Both the position numbers and the translations under genes were made by a program. DNA of 64,000 bases from an uncultured Geobacteraceae bacterium (lineage in GTDB: Bacteria; Desulfobacterota; Desulfuromonadia; Geobacterales; Pseudopelobacteraceae): contig CAIUSO010000050.1 in NCBI GenBank assembly GCA_903901875.1, forward strand, positions 1 through 64,000. The letters run 5' to 3'. Shown here one piece after another: positions 17,481 to 30,974 of this stretch. The notes under the pieces are model-generated. The model searched no databases. It was not told the DNA's origin and was given only the letters and a program-made list of their open reading frames with translations. Positions within the stretch are counted from its first letter, which is position 1; every line of letters starts with the position of its first letter.

Positions 17481-19823
17481 ATGGTCAGGCTGAAGCGTGT
17501 CGTAATTGTGGCTCTTTCCTACGGGATGCTGGGGGTACTGGGGCTTGCCCTCTCCAATGCTCCCGGGTATGCGAGCCCCATTTTTCCCGCCGCCGGTCTG
17601 GCCATTGGGGCCGCGCTCTGCTTTGGCACCTCCATACTCCCCGGTATCTGGCTCGGTTCCTTTCTCATGAACTGCCTTGTTGCCGGTAACAACGGTACCC
17701 TGGGCATGGTCAGCGTCGTGGTGGCCGCCCTCATTGCCGGTGGCGCAACCCTGCAGGCTCTTGCTGCCCGTGCCCTGGTCGTGGGACGTGACAACGATAC
17801 ATGGCGCACCCTCGAAGCGGAAAAGGATGTGGTTCGCTTTCTGTTTCTGGCGGCACCCGTTGCGTGCCTCATCTCCGCCACCATCGGCACCGTCACCCTT
17901 ACGGCGACCGGCACGGTGTCCCTGGGAGAAGCCCTCAACACCTGGTCCTGCTGGTGGATTGGCGATACCTTTGGAACCTTGGTCTTTGCTCCCCTTACCC
18001 TGATTTTTCTGCTCCGCGCAGAATCACCCTGGAAGGAGCGGCAGGTGTCCGTGGCCGTGCCGATGCTCTTGACCATTTGTCTGGTGACGCTTGTTTTTCT
18101 ACGGGTTGGCTACTGGGAACGGGAACAGTTGAAGGGAAAGATTGAAGCCCATGGGAAACATCTTGCCCAATTGATTGACCGCCGTCTGGTGGCCCATCAG
18201 GAAGCTTTGGCCTCTTTGCGCCGGTTGATTGAAGTGACGCCCGATATGTCCTATGAACAGTTCGAGTACTTTACGCGAATTACTCTGAAGGATAATAGGG
18301 ATATTTTTGCCCTCAGTTTCAATCCCTCCGTTGAAAATGCTGTGCGGCACACGTTTGAACAGGCCATGGCGAAGAAATCCCCCCGGCCAGGTTTTCGCAT
18401 TACGGAGCGAAATCAGAGTAATGAACTGGTGGCGGCCGCTGAACGTCCCTCCTATGTGGTGGTAGGGTATATCGCTCCGTTGCAGGGAAATCTCCCGGCC
18501 ATTGGCTATGATATCAACTCCAATGCCGTCAGACGGGCCGCCATCGACGTGGCGCGGGCCACCGGCCGGCCAGCGGCAACCGAGCCGATCAAGCTGGTTC
18601 AGGAGGAGCGGCAGCGGGTTGGATTTCTGCTGCTGAACCCTGCCTATCGTAACAGTACCATTGCCGCCGGAACCGGGCTTCCCTCCCTCTCCGGTTTTGC
18701 CGTCGGAGTGGTCAAGGTTGATGAAATGGTTCAGATTGCCACCGCCGAAATGACCCGGCAGGATCTGGTGTTTCATCTCATCGATGCCGGGAGTAATGTC
18801 AAACAGCCGGTCCTCTATCAGTCGGATGGTGGCAGCCACCATCCCCTTGATCCCTACGTCTGGAAGACCACACTGCCGGTTGCCGACCGCAGGTGGACCC
18901 TGACGGTATTTCCAACCCGGGACTATCTTGCCGACAATGGGCTCTGGCAGACCTGGAGCGTCGGGGTGGTGGGGTTGCTGTTTGCGTCGCTTTTTCAGGT
19001 GCTCATGCTCTCCATGACCGGCAGGACGGCGGTCATACAGCGCAGGGTAGCCGAACAGACCGCCGAGCTTACCGTCACAAAAAATATGCTTGAGGAGCTG
19101 AACAGCTCGCTGCAGCAGCAGGTGGAAGAGTCGGTGACAGAACTGCGTCGCAAGGATCAGATGCTCATTAGTCAGGGGAGACAGGCAGCCATGGGTGAGA
19201 TGATCAGCAATATTGCCCACCAGTGGCGTCAACCACTGAACGCCCTGTCACTGCTGATGGCAAACCTTGACTTTGCCCACCAGGAAGGGGGAATCTCTCG
19301 GGAATATATGGAGAAAACCGTGGCTACCGCAGACCGGTTACTTCAGAAGATGTCAACCACGATCACTGATTTCAGTAACTTTTTCCGACCGGAAAAGCAG
19401 AAGGTGGCTTTTCCAGCCCTGGAAGAGATCCGACGGGCGGTGAGTATGGTGGAGGACGCCTATCAGAGCAGCAACATCAGTGTGACCATTACAGGGAGCG
19501 ACACCATCACGCTCCATGGTTTTCCCAACGAATATTCCCAGGTTCTCCTCAACCTGCTGGCCAATGCCCGCGATGCCATCGTTGCCTCCGGCATCATCGA
19601 AGGTCAGGTTTATATTACCGTTACCGAACGGGAGGGGATGGGAATCGTCACGGTTCAGGATAATGGCGGCGGCATAGCGGATGATGTTATTGACAAAATT
19701 TTTGAACCCTATTTCAGTACCAAACATATGGGTACCGGCATAGGGTTGTATATGTCGAAGATGATTATTGAGCGGAATATGAACGGACGCATTGTGGCAC
19801 AAAACAGGGGGGGGGGGGAGTGA
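17481..19823 (+). CDS. MASE1-CHASE sensor histidine kinase, C-terminus altered at a G12 tract
   Basis: 780 aa with ggga six bases before the ATG. The N-terminal 215 residues are a polytopic MASE1-like membrane domain. A CHASE domain (about 230-440) shows the family pattern around PAIGYDINSNAVRRAA and the later EERQRVGFLLLNPAY. Another membrane helix (about 495-515) and a coiled coil lead to HisKA with His580 in NIAHQWRQPLNAL, a form typical of this class, and HATPase_c with NARDAIV, DNGGGI and GTGIGLYMSK. The reading frame ends just after a run of 12 G (19807-19818) as NRGGGE. With 11 G the frame would continue SEITLQTPISTTPS to a TAA at 19861-19863, the tail expected for the last beta strand of the ATPase fold. 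No receiver is fused, so a partner such as a nearby REC protein is needed. Confidence 0.9.
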   Translation: MVRLKRVVIVALSYGMLGVLGLALSNAPGYASPIFPAAGLAIGAALCFGTSILPGIWLGSFLMNCLVAGNNGTLGMVSVVVAALIAGGATLQALAARALVVGRDNDTWRTLEAEKDVVRFLFLAAPVACLISATIGTVTLTATGTVSLGEALNTWSCWWIGDTFGTLVFAPLTLIFLLRAESPWKERQVSVAVPMLLTICLVTLVFLRVGYWEREQLKGKIEAHGKHLAQLIDRRLVAHQEALASLRRLIEVTPDMSYEQFEYFTRITLKDNRDIFALSFNPSVENAVRHTFEQAMAKKSPRPGFRITERNQSNELVAAAERPSYVVVGYIAPLQGNLPAIGYDINSNAVRRAAIDVARATGRPAATEPIKLVQEERQRVGFLLLNPAYRNSTIAAGTGLPSLSGFAVGVVKVDEMVQIATAEMTRQDLVFHLIDAGSNVKQPVLYQSDGGSHHPLDPYVWKTTLPVADRRWTLTVFPTRDYLADNGLWQTWSVGVVGLLFASLFQVLMLSMTGRTAVIQRRVAEQTAELTVTKNMLEELNSSLQQQVEESVTELRRKDQMLISQGRQAAMGEMISNIAHQWRQPLNALSLLMANLDFAHQEGGISREYMEKTVATADRLLQKMSTTITDFSNFFRPEKQKVAFPALEEIRRAVSMVEDAYQSSNISVTITGSDTITLHGFPNEYSQVLLNLLANARDAIVASGIIEGQVYITVTEREGMGIVTVQDNGGGIADDVIDKIFEPYFSTKHMGTGIGLYMSKMIIERNMNGRIVAQNRGGGE

Positions 19824-19892
19824 AATTACCCTGCAAACGCCCATATCTACCACACCGTCGTAAGAAACAAAATACACCATGGAGATTATTTC

Positions 19893-24182
<4,290 letters not shown>

Positions 24183-24188
24183 GTGACC

Positions 24189-25754
24189 ATGGCGAGAGTT
24201 CTTGACATACCTGTCCCGGCTTCCGAAGAAGCGGCGGTTGCCCTGGGGTGGGGTGATGATCTTCCGGTGTTGACCGAGTCCCTCCGTCTGCACCATGACG
24301 GGAAGATTGATCAGGCTCTTGCCCTCTATCTCTGGCTTGACGCACGTCATGCCGGTAATTCCGATCTCAAGTTCAATATTGGCGAATGTTACCGGCAGCG
24401 GCGACATTTGTCCCAGGCGGTCAGGGCTTTGCGTGCCGCCCTTGCCATCGACCCTGAATTAATTGCCGCCCATGAAAGTCTCGGTGAAGTACTGCGGGAA
24501 CAGCAACGTCTGCCGGAATCCGAGGCGTCCTTTCGGCGGATTCTGGAGCTGGATGCCAACCATCTGGGGGCCTTTGGACAGCTGGCGTCTGTCTTGAAAG
24601 CCCAAATGCGCTACGATGAGGCCATGGCGGTCATCGGGGAGGCTCTGGAGAAAAAACCGGATTTTACCGACGCCCTGCTTCTGCTTGGCACGCTCTATTA
24701 TGAAAAGGGGGATATTGAAACCGCCGTTACCCTGTTTCGTCGCTCCGTGGCGTTGGAGCCCCAGTGGCCCCAGGCCCATTTTAACCTTTCTCAGTGCCTG
24801 TTGTTGCAGGGAATTTTTCCCGAGGGGTGGCGGGAGTATGAATGGCGCGATCGCACATCGGCACTGATGGCCCAGGTCCGTGATTTTGCAGCTCCCCGAT
24901 GGTCAGGAGAACCTCTTTGTGGAAAAACTCTCTTGCTGTTCTCCGAACAGGGGCTGGGGGATACGCTCCAGTATGCCCGCTACATCCCGCTTCTGATGTC
25001 GGCAGGTGCCACGGTGATTCTGGAATGTCAGCCACAACTGGTGAGGTTGATGGCACACATGACCAAAGCGGATCGGGTCATTGTGCGTGGTGAAACGCTC
25101 CCCCCCTGTGACTTCCAGACGTCATTGATGCGCCTCCCCCATGTGATGGGTACCAACCTTGCCACTATCCCCCCGTCTCCCGGTTTTCATTCGACGGGGG
25201 ATGCCTGGGGCCCCACTCTGTCTGCTCGGGGGCTCGCTCCACAACTGCCCCGCATTGGTGTCTGCTGGGCGGGCAATCCGGAGCATAGTAACGACACCAA
25301 CCGCTCCCTCTCTCTGGGACTCCTTGAGCCGGTGTTGCAACGCTGTATGAACCGGGTGACACTGGTCAGTTTGCAGTGTGGTCCCCGTGCCATGGAACGG
25401 TACAGTTATCGCTGGGCAGATGGCTTTTTTGACGCAGCTGTGGTGATAGAAGATTTTGCCGACACCGCTGAGATTATTGATCAGCTGGATCTGGTCATTA
25501 GTGTGGATACGGCGGTGTTGCACCTGGCCGGTGTCATGGGGGGACCGGTGTGGGGATTACTCCCCTTTGTGCCGGACAGTCGCTGGTTGATGGGGCGTAC
25601 TGATTCCCCCTGGTACCCATCGATGCGGCTCTTTCGTCAGTCGGAGCAGGGTGACTGGGGCGCTGTGTTGATAAAAATGGAGGAGCAGTTGCAAAAGTGG
25701 CTCTCCGGTGAGGGTGCCATGGCGGCGGGAAAGCGTAAACAGGAGCGGCACTGA
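24189..25754 (+). CDS. TPR-repeat glycosyltransferase (GT9-like)
   Basis: 521 aa from the ATG at 24189; a GTG at 24183, one base after the upstream stop, would add two residues. Four to five TPR units (about 28-205) contain repeats such as AHESLGEVLREQQRLPESEASF and DALLLLGTLYYEKGDIETAV, each split over helix pairs. The C-terminal half (about 225-500) has a nucleotide-sugar transferase fold: LLLFSEQGLGDTLQYARYI near its start and a distal SVDTAVLHLAGVMGGPVWGL segment typical of ADP-heptose/GT9-type enzymes. No signal peptide is seen, so it should act in the cytoplasm, possibly on a protein recruited by the TPRs. Its stop overlaps the start of the CheR-CheB gene, so the two are translationally coupled. 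The acceptor is unknown; flagellar, receptor or envelope targets are possible. Confidence 0.88.
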   Translation: MARVLDIPVPASEEAAVALGWGDDLPVLTESLRLHHDGKIDQALALYLWLDARHAGNSDLKFNIGECYRQRRHLSQAVRALRAALAIDPELIAAHESLGEVLREQQRLPESEASFRRILELDANHLGAFGQLASVLKAQMRYDEAMAVIGEALEKKPDFTDALLLLGTLYYEKGDIETAVTLFRRSVALEPQWPQAHFNLSQCLLLQGIFPEGWREYEWRDRTSALMAQVRDFAAPRWSGEPLCGKTLLLFSEQGLGDTLQYARYIPLLMSAGATVILECQPQLVRLMAHMTKADRVIVRGETLPPCDFQTSLMRLPHVMGTNLATIPPSPGFHSTGDAWGPTLSARGLAPQLPRIGVCWAGNPEHSNDTNRSLSLGLLEPVLQRCMNRVTLVSLQCGPRAMERYSYRWADGFFDAAVVIEDFADTAEIIDQLDLVISVDTAVLHLAGVMGGPVWGLLPFVPDSRWLMGRTDSPWYPSMRLFRQSEQGDWGAVLIKMEEQLQKWLSGEGAMAAGKRKQERH

Positions 25755-27262
25755 TGGAAAAAACAGAAAACCTTGAACTTTCGCTGCTGCTTACGGCAAT
25801 AGAACAACGGTGGGGCCACGAATTCAGCGGCTATGGTCAGGCATTCATCAAGCGGCGCATTCGTAAGGCGATGTCCCGTCACGGATTGCAGCATATCAGC
25901 GAGCTTATCCCACGGGTACTCCATGAAACAAATTTTTTTCAGGGAATTATTCAGGATATTTCCATTCCGGTGACTGAAATGTTCCGGGACCCCCATTTCT
26001 GGGTAGCCCTCCGTGAACAGGTTTTCCCCCTGCTTCGGACCTGGCCCTATTTCAAAATCTGGCACGCCGGTTGCGCCACCGGGAACGAAGTCTATTCCCT
26101 GGCAATTCTGCTCGAAGAGGCGGGATTGTTGCAACGAGCCACTATTTATGCCACCGACTTCAATGATGTGGTACTGCAAAAGGCGCGGGCCGGTGTGTTT
26201 TCCCTCAAGGAAATTCAGGAGGCAAGCGCAAACTACCTGAAGGCGGGGGGGCAGTTTTCCCTCAACCAGTATTATCATGCCCATGGTGATGGTGCAGAGA
26301 TGAAATCATCCCTGAAGAAGCAGATTGTGTGGGCCAACCATAATCTCACCGTGGACAATGTGTTTGGTGAAATGAATCTGATCCTCTGTCGTAACGTCTT
26401 GATTTATTTTAACCAGCCGTTGCAGAATCGTGCCCTTGAGCTGTTTACCGACAGTCTGGTCACCGGTGGGTACCTCTGTCTGGGGAACAAGGAGAGCCTT
26501 GATTTTTCAAGTGTCAGTCGATCCTATCTGTCCATAACGCCGAGAGAGCGGATCTATCGATACCAGTTTAGCCATGGTTCCGAGGGACAGGACGCAGCAA
26601 AGACGTCAGTGGCACGGGGGAATCAAGCGGGTGGCGGTGAAAATTCAGGCGGAGCAGTCACTGCCAGTAATGACTCCGATGGGGGGCGCGGTGTGCTTGC
26701 CATCGGCTGTTCCCTGGGGGGACTCCAGGCATTGCGCATTCTTTTGCCCGGCCTGCCGGCCGATTTTCCCCTGCCGGTGCTGGTCACTCAGCATATCGCC
26801 CCCTCGCCATCCAGTGCCATGGCCGAAGTGCTGCAAAAAAACTGCGCACTGACCGTGCGGGAGGCGATATCCGGCGAACGGATTCGCCCCGGCAACGTCT
26901 ATCTGGCACCGGCCGACTACCATCTGCTGCTCAATGATGACGGCACCCTGGCCCTGTCCAGCGAGGAACGGGACACCTATGCCCGGCCGTCCATTAATGT
27001 CATGTTCGAAGCGGTGGCCGATGTTTACGGCACGAATGCCATCGGGGTGTTATTGACCGGTGCCAACAGTGATGGTGCCCAGGGATTGGCCATGATCAAG
27101 GCTGCCGGTGGATTTGTCATTGTGCAGGATCCGGACAGCGCGGAGGCACCCGCCATGCCCCGCGCAGCCCTTCAGGCGACGAAGGCCGACTGTGTCCTCC
27201 CCCTGGAGGCCATGGTCAGGGTGATCACGACCCAATCACGATTAAGGGGAGGACCGCGATGA
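25754..27262 (+). CDS. CheR-CheB fusion: chemoreceptor methyltransferase and methylesterase
   Basis: 502 aa starting in a TGATG overlap with the glycosyltransferase. Residues 1-60 are the CheR N-terminal helical domain and 60-270 the SAM-dependent methyltransferase ([17 protein letters not shown] for [11 protein letters not shown] near the active site). A Gly/Ser/Asp-rich linker (about 275-310) leads to the CheB catalytic domain with the expected triad Ser320 (GCSLGG), His347 (TQHIAP) and Asp440 ([10 protein letters not shown]). There is no receiver on the CheB part, so phosphorylation control would have to come from elsewhere. CheR before CheB is the reverse of the common CheB-CheR order, as found in the protein at 49357-53868. 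It should set adaptation of receptors such as the MCP at 16252, or methylate signalling proteins encoded here. The next gene overlaps by ATGA. Confidence 0.92.
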   Translation: MEKTENLELSLLLTAIEQRWGHEFSGYGQAFIKRRIRKAMSRHGLQHISELIPRVLHETNFFQGIIQDISIPVTEMFRDPHFWVALREQVFPLLRTWPYFKIWHAGCATGNEVYSLAILLEEAGLLQRATIYATDFNDVVLQKARAGVFSLKEIQEASANYLKAGGQFSLNQYYHAHGDGAEMKSSLKKQIVWANHNLTVDNVFGEMNLILCRNVLIYFNQPLQNRALELFTDSLVTGGYLCLGNKESLDFSSVSRSYLSITPRERIYRYQFSHGSEGQDAAKTSVARGNQAGGGENSGGAVTASNDSDGGRGVLAIGCSLGGLQALRILLPGLPADFPLPVLVTQHIAPSPSSAMAEVLQKNCALTVREAISGERIRPGNVYLAPADYHLLLNDDGTLALSSEERDTYARPSINVMFEAVADVYGTNAIGVLLTGANSDGAQGLAMIKAAGGFVIVQDPDSAEAPAMPRAALQATKADCVLPLEAMVRVITTQSRLRGGPR

Positions 27263-28875
27263 AGTTGAACCATGAACGGAAAAAATCGAGTCACTCTGTC
27301 AGCAAAATTCTTGTGGTCGATGACGTGCCGAGTAACCTCTTTGTGGTCCAGTCCGCACTGGAAGAGCTTGACGTTGAGCTGCTTCTGGCCGCCAACGGTG
27401 AAGCGGCTCTGGAAATTCTCATGGGGGAAGCGGAGCTGCCGGCTCTGGCTTTACTGGACGTTCAGATGCCCGGCATGGACGGCTATGAACTGGCGCGGCT
27501 TATTCGCAGTCAGGAACGGATGCGGCATATGCCGATTATTTTTCTGTCGGCCTATTTCAAGGACATCGACAGTATCTACGAAGGGTATGATACCGGTGCG
27601 GTGGACTGTATCACCAAACCGTTCAGTTCTGTGGTGCTGCGGTCAAAGGTAAAGGTGTTTCTGGAGCGGAGGCTCTATGAAAAAGAGCTGAATGAAATCA
27701 GTCTGGCAGCCGAGGCGGCCAATCGGGCCAAGAGTGAGTTTCTTGCCACCATGAGCCATGAAATCCGCACCCCCATGAATGGCATCATCGGCATGTCCGA
27801 CATACTGATCGACAGCGGTTTGAGCGGCCAACAGCGGGAATATGCCGATATTGTTCTCAAAAGTGGCGAGCACCTGCTGGCACTCATCAATGATATTCTT
27901 GATTTTTCAAAGATCGAATCGGGAAAACTGGAGCTGGAACTGCTGGATTTTGACCTGAAAACGGTGCTGGATGATACGATTGCCCTGTTTACCTATCGGG
28001 CGGCCGAGGCCGGAATTACCTTGTGTTGCCGCATTGCTCCGGCCGTGCCGCTGTTGCTGAAGGGGGATCCCAGCAGAATACGTCAGATTGTCACCAATCT
28101 GGTGGGCAATGCCCTCAAATTTACCTCACGGGGGGGCGTTACCGTTGCTGTCTCACTGGCAGAAGACCAAGGTGATACGGTCACGGTTCTCTTTGAGGTA
28201 CAAGATACCGGCATCGGCATTACGAAAGAACGCCAGAACGCCATTTTTGAGCCGTTTACCCAGGAAAGCAGTGCGACAACCCGTAAATACGGGGGGACGG
28301 GACTTGGACTCGCCATCTGCAAACAGCTGGCGGAGTTGATGGGGGGGGCGATCGGCGTCACCAGTCTGGAGGGAGAGGGGTCCACCTTCTGGTTTACCGT
28401 GAAGAGCGAAAAACAGCTTTGTCAGACTGGTGGGGTTGCGGAATGTTCCGACACATGTCTGCCTCCGGATGGTGACGAACTGTTGACCAAGGGAAATGCC
28501 CGTATCCTGCTGGTGGATGATAATATTATCAATCAGAAGGTTGCCCGGCACATGCTGGATCTGCTGGGGTATAAGTCCAATGTGGTGGCCAACGGGATTG
28601 AAGCGGTCCATGCCCTGGAAATGATCGACTACGATCTGGTGCTGATGGATTGTGAAATGCCTGAAATGGACGGTTTTGAAGCAACGGCAGCCATTCGGGC
28701 AGCCGATTCAAAGGTCATGAATCGACGGGTTCCGATTATCGCCATGACCGCCAACGCCATGAAGGGTGATAGTGACAAATGCCTCAAGGCCGGCATGGAT
28801 GATTATGTGTCAAAGCCGGTTAAGAAGAATATTCTGGCGGCACTGCTGACAAAATGGTTGCCGGGTGCCGGTTGA
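27259..28875 (+). CDS. REC-kinase-REC hybrid
   Basis: 538 aa, starting at an ATG that overlaps the CheR-CheB stop (ATGA). Receiver 1 (about 15-130) has [15 protein letters not shown] and ITKPF. A short coil leads directly to HisKA (His167 in [10 protein letters not shown]), HATPase_c ([22 protein letters not shown]) and a C-terminal receiver (about 410-530; LVDDN, LMDCEMP, VSKPV). It is cytoplasmic and has no own sensor, so its input is probably phosphorylation of the first receiver, perhaps linked to methylation control given the coupled CheR-CheB. The single-receiver gene at 43656-44087 is a close paralogue of its N-terminal domain (both have SNLFV, IRGQ/IRSQ, LRHMP/MRHMP, and GAVDCI.KPF). 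Confidence 0.92.
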   Translation: MKLNHERKKSSHSVSKILVVDDVPSNLFVVQSALEELDVELLLAANGEAALEILMGEAELPALALLDVQMPGMDGYELARLIRSQERMRHMPIIFLSAYFKDIDSIYEGYDTGAVDCITKPFSSVVLRSKVKVFLERRLYEKELNEISLAAEAANRAKSEFLATMSHEIRTPMNGIIGMSDILIDSGLSGQQREYADIVLKSGEHLLALINDILDFSKIESGKLELELLDFDLKTVLDDTIALFTYRAAEAGITLCCRIAPAVPLLLKGDPSRIRQIVTNLVGNALKFTSRGGVTVAVSLAEDQGDTVTVLFEVQDTGIGITKERQNAIFEPFTQESSATTRKYGGTGLGLAICKQLAELMGGAIGVTSLEGEGSTFWFTVKSEKQLCQTGGVAECSDTCLPPDGDELLTKGNARILLVDDNIINQKVARHMLDLLGYKSNVVANGIEAVHALEMIDYDLVLMDCEMPEMDGFEATAAIRAADSKVMNRRVPIIAMTANAMKGDSDKCLKAGMDDYVSKPVKKNILAALLTKWLPGAG

Positions 28876-28991
28876 CCGCTCTTTTTAGCTCCGGGTGAAA
28901 AGGACGTTTCCCTTTCTTGCGTAAATCAGGTAAAACAAGCTGTCGTAGTTTAGATTCTTCGTTAATACATTCTGAAACATAAGGCGCAATC

Positions 28992-29396
28992 ATGACAGAA
29001 CATCATAAATTACGGGCTCTGGTGGTGGATGACTCGGAAATAAGCCGCCGCATTATCTGCAGAATTATTGCAGAGGCATTTCATTATGAAGAGGCGGAGA
29101 ATGGTTTGATCGGCCTCCAAAAATATCAGCAGGGGGTCGAGGGGGGGGATCCCTTCGATCTTGTTTTTATGGATGTTATCATGCCTGAGATGGATGGCAA
29201 GGAGACGGTCCGCAGGATCCGGAGTTATGAAGAGAGTCTTGGCCGGCTGACGACACCGATTATAATGGTGACCGCCAGTGAAATGATCGATGAAATCGAA
29301 GAATTGGTCAATGGCCTGCTGAGGAAGGTGGTCAACAAAAAGTTGTTGGAACCGCTGTTGCAGTCACTTTTCAAGGGTAATATCGATCCACTGTGA
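28992..29396 (+). CDS. CheY-like single-domain response regulator
   Basis: 134 aa, ATG with aagg seven bases upstream. Receiver with VVDDSEIS, an inserted loop VEGGDPFDLV, phospho-Asp in FMDVIMP and Thr in VTAS. The C-terminal part reads LLRKVVNKKLLEPLL, so the usual Lys-Pro switch is replaced by Lys-Val. No output domain. It lies alone between two operon-like groups (116 bp gap before, 67 bp after) and could be the diffusible target of the CheA at 35021 or of a nearby hybrid kinase. A similar loop-containing receiver is present at 53950-54345. Confidence 0.88.
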   Translation: MTEHHKLRALVVDDSEISRRIICRIIAEAFHYEEAENGLIGLQKYQQGVEGGDPFDLVFMDVIMPEMDGKETVRRIRSYEESLGRLTTPIIMVTASEMIDEIEELVNGLLRKVVNKKLLEPLLQSLFKGNIDPL

Positions 29397-29463
29397 CGTT
29401 GAAGAGATGGACGCACCAGTTACGGTCCGCTCCACCATTTTATTGTAGCCATGAGTTACTTCC

Positions 29464-30903
29464 ATGAATACTAAAACAATTCTTGTTGTTGATGATGAGC
29501 CGTTAAGCGTCAGAATACTCTGCCACCATCTCCGGAAAGAGTATACGGTCATCGTTGCCTCAGACGGTAGCCAGGCCCTGCAACTGGCCGTCGGGGACAC
29601 TCCCCCCGATTTGATCCTGCTGGATGTGTTGATGCCCGGCATGGATGGGTATGAGGTGTGCGCCCGCCTGAAGGCCGAGCCCCAGACCGCCTCCATACCG
29701 GTTATTTTTATTACCGGCCTGTCCGAGGGGGCTGATGAACAGAGGGGACTTGATCTGGGTGCGGTGGATTTTGTGGTCAAGCCCTTTTCGGCAGCCCGGG
29801 TGCGGACCCGAGTGCGCAACCACCTGGAGCTGAAGTCCCATCGAGACCACCTGGAAGCGTTGGTGAAGGAGCGTACCGCCGAGCTGTTGCACAAGCAGCA
29901 TCTTCTTGAAAATCTGAATTGTGAACTGGAACAGCAGCATCTGGAGCTGGAGAAGCATCGTGACCACCTGGAAGCGTTGGTGAAGGCCCGTACCGGAGAA
30001 CTGCTCCTGAAACAGCAACAATTGGAAGAACTTAACGGGGAGCTTGAGGAGCGGGTAACCGTCGAGGTGAGAAAGAACAGGGAAAAAGATACCCTGCTGG
30101 TATATCAGGAAAAACTCGCTTCCATCGGGCAACTTGCTGCCGGAGTGGCCCATGAGATCAACAACCCCATGAGTTTCGTGACGAGCAATTTGCGCACCCT
30201 CCTGAGTTATTCTGCCATTGAACAGCAGTACCGCTCCGCGTTGGAGGAGGCGGCGACGGCCCATTGTCCCGCAGAGGTGTGTGCCGGTCTCACGCGGATA
30301 AAGGGTGACCTGGATCTACCCTTTATTATGGACGATACGGCGGCCCTTATTACCGAATCCCTGGATGGAGCGGAACGGGTCAGGAAAATTGTGCTCAATC
30401 TCAAGGATTTTGCCCGTATTGATGGTGATGGCATCGTGCCGACTGATTTAAACGACTGTGTGCAGAGTGCGGTCAGTATTGTCCGCAATGAAATCAATTC
30501 GGTGGCCGAGCTGGAACTTTCTTTGGCCGATATACCGTCCGTACTCTGTAACCCCCAGCAGATTAACCAGGTTATTGCCAACATACTGGTCAATGCGGTC
30601 AATGCCATGACCACCTGTGGGAAAATCGGAGTCAGCAGCGAGTATCTGACGGACTATGTCCAGCTCACCTTCTCCGATACGGGACGGGGCATACCGGCAG
30701 ATATAATCGGTCGCATTTTTGACCCGTTTTTTACCACCAGGGACGTGGGGAAGGGGACCGGACTCGGTCTCAGTATCAGCTATGATATCGTGAAAAAACA
30801 TGGTGGTGAAATAACGGTGAGCAGTGAAGTGGGTGTGGGAACGGTGTTTGTGGTCAGATTGCCGGTGTCCGGACCGGTTGAAACGGAAAAAACACCGGAA
30901 TAG
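29464..30903 (+). CDS. REC-coiled-coil-histidine kinase
   Basis: 479 aa; the ATG has only a weak upstream site. An N-terminal receiver (about 5-120; VDDEPLS, LLDVLMP, VVKPF) is joined by a long charged coiled coil (about 120-215) to a HisKA with His230 in GVAHEINNPMSF and a HATPase_c with DTGRGIP and GTGLGLSIS. The coiled coil contains a 39-residue duplication beginning HRDHLEALVK. There is no membrane segment or PAS domain. Kinases of this layout are usually driven by phosphorylation of their receiver and pass phosphate on to a separate regulator, so it may form a relay with the receivers at 28992 and 30975. Confidence 0.9.
   Translation: MNTKTILVVDDEPLSVRILCHHLRKEYTVIVASDGSQALQLAVGDTPPDLILLDVLMPGMDGYEVCARLKAEPQTASIPVIFITGLSEGADEQRGLDLGAVDFVVKPFSAARVRTRVRNHLELKSHRDHLEALVKERTAELLHKQHLLENLNCELEQQHLELEKHRDHLEALVKARTGELLLKQQQLEELNGELEERVTVEVRKNREKDTLLVYQEKLASIGQLAAGVAHEINNPMSFVTSNLRTLLSYSAIEQQYRSALEEAATAHCPAEVCAGLTRIKGDLDLPFIMDDTAALITESLDGAERVRKIVLNLKDFARIDGDGIVPTDLNDCVQSAVSIVRNEINSVAELELSLADIPSVLCNPQQINQVIANILVNAVNAMTTCGKIGVSSEYLTDYVQLTFSDTGRGIPADIIGRIFDPFFTTRDVGKGTGLGLSISYDIVKKHGGEITVSSEVGVGTVFVVRLPVSGPVETEKTPE
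29839..30072 (+). repeat. 117-bp coding duplication in a coiled coil
   Basis: Units 29839-29955 and 29956-30072 both encode HRDHLEALVK followed by RT.ELL.KQ. The 39-codon period extends the signalling helix without breaking the frame. Confidence 0.8.
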
Positions 30904-30974
30904 AACGGCCGGAACTGCGGATCAGCTGTCAATTCCGTAGTTGTGATCAGGACCGTAATCCCTTGGAGGGAGTT

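Noticed and set aside
18099-19232. 377-codon - strand frame inside the MASE1-CHASE kinase
   Set aside because: Antisense shadow of the CHASE and linker region, with no ribosome site and no protein motif.
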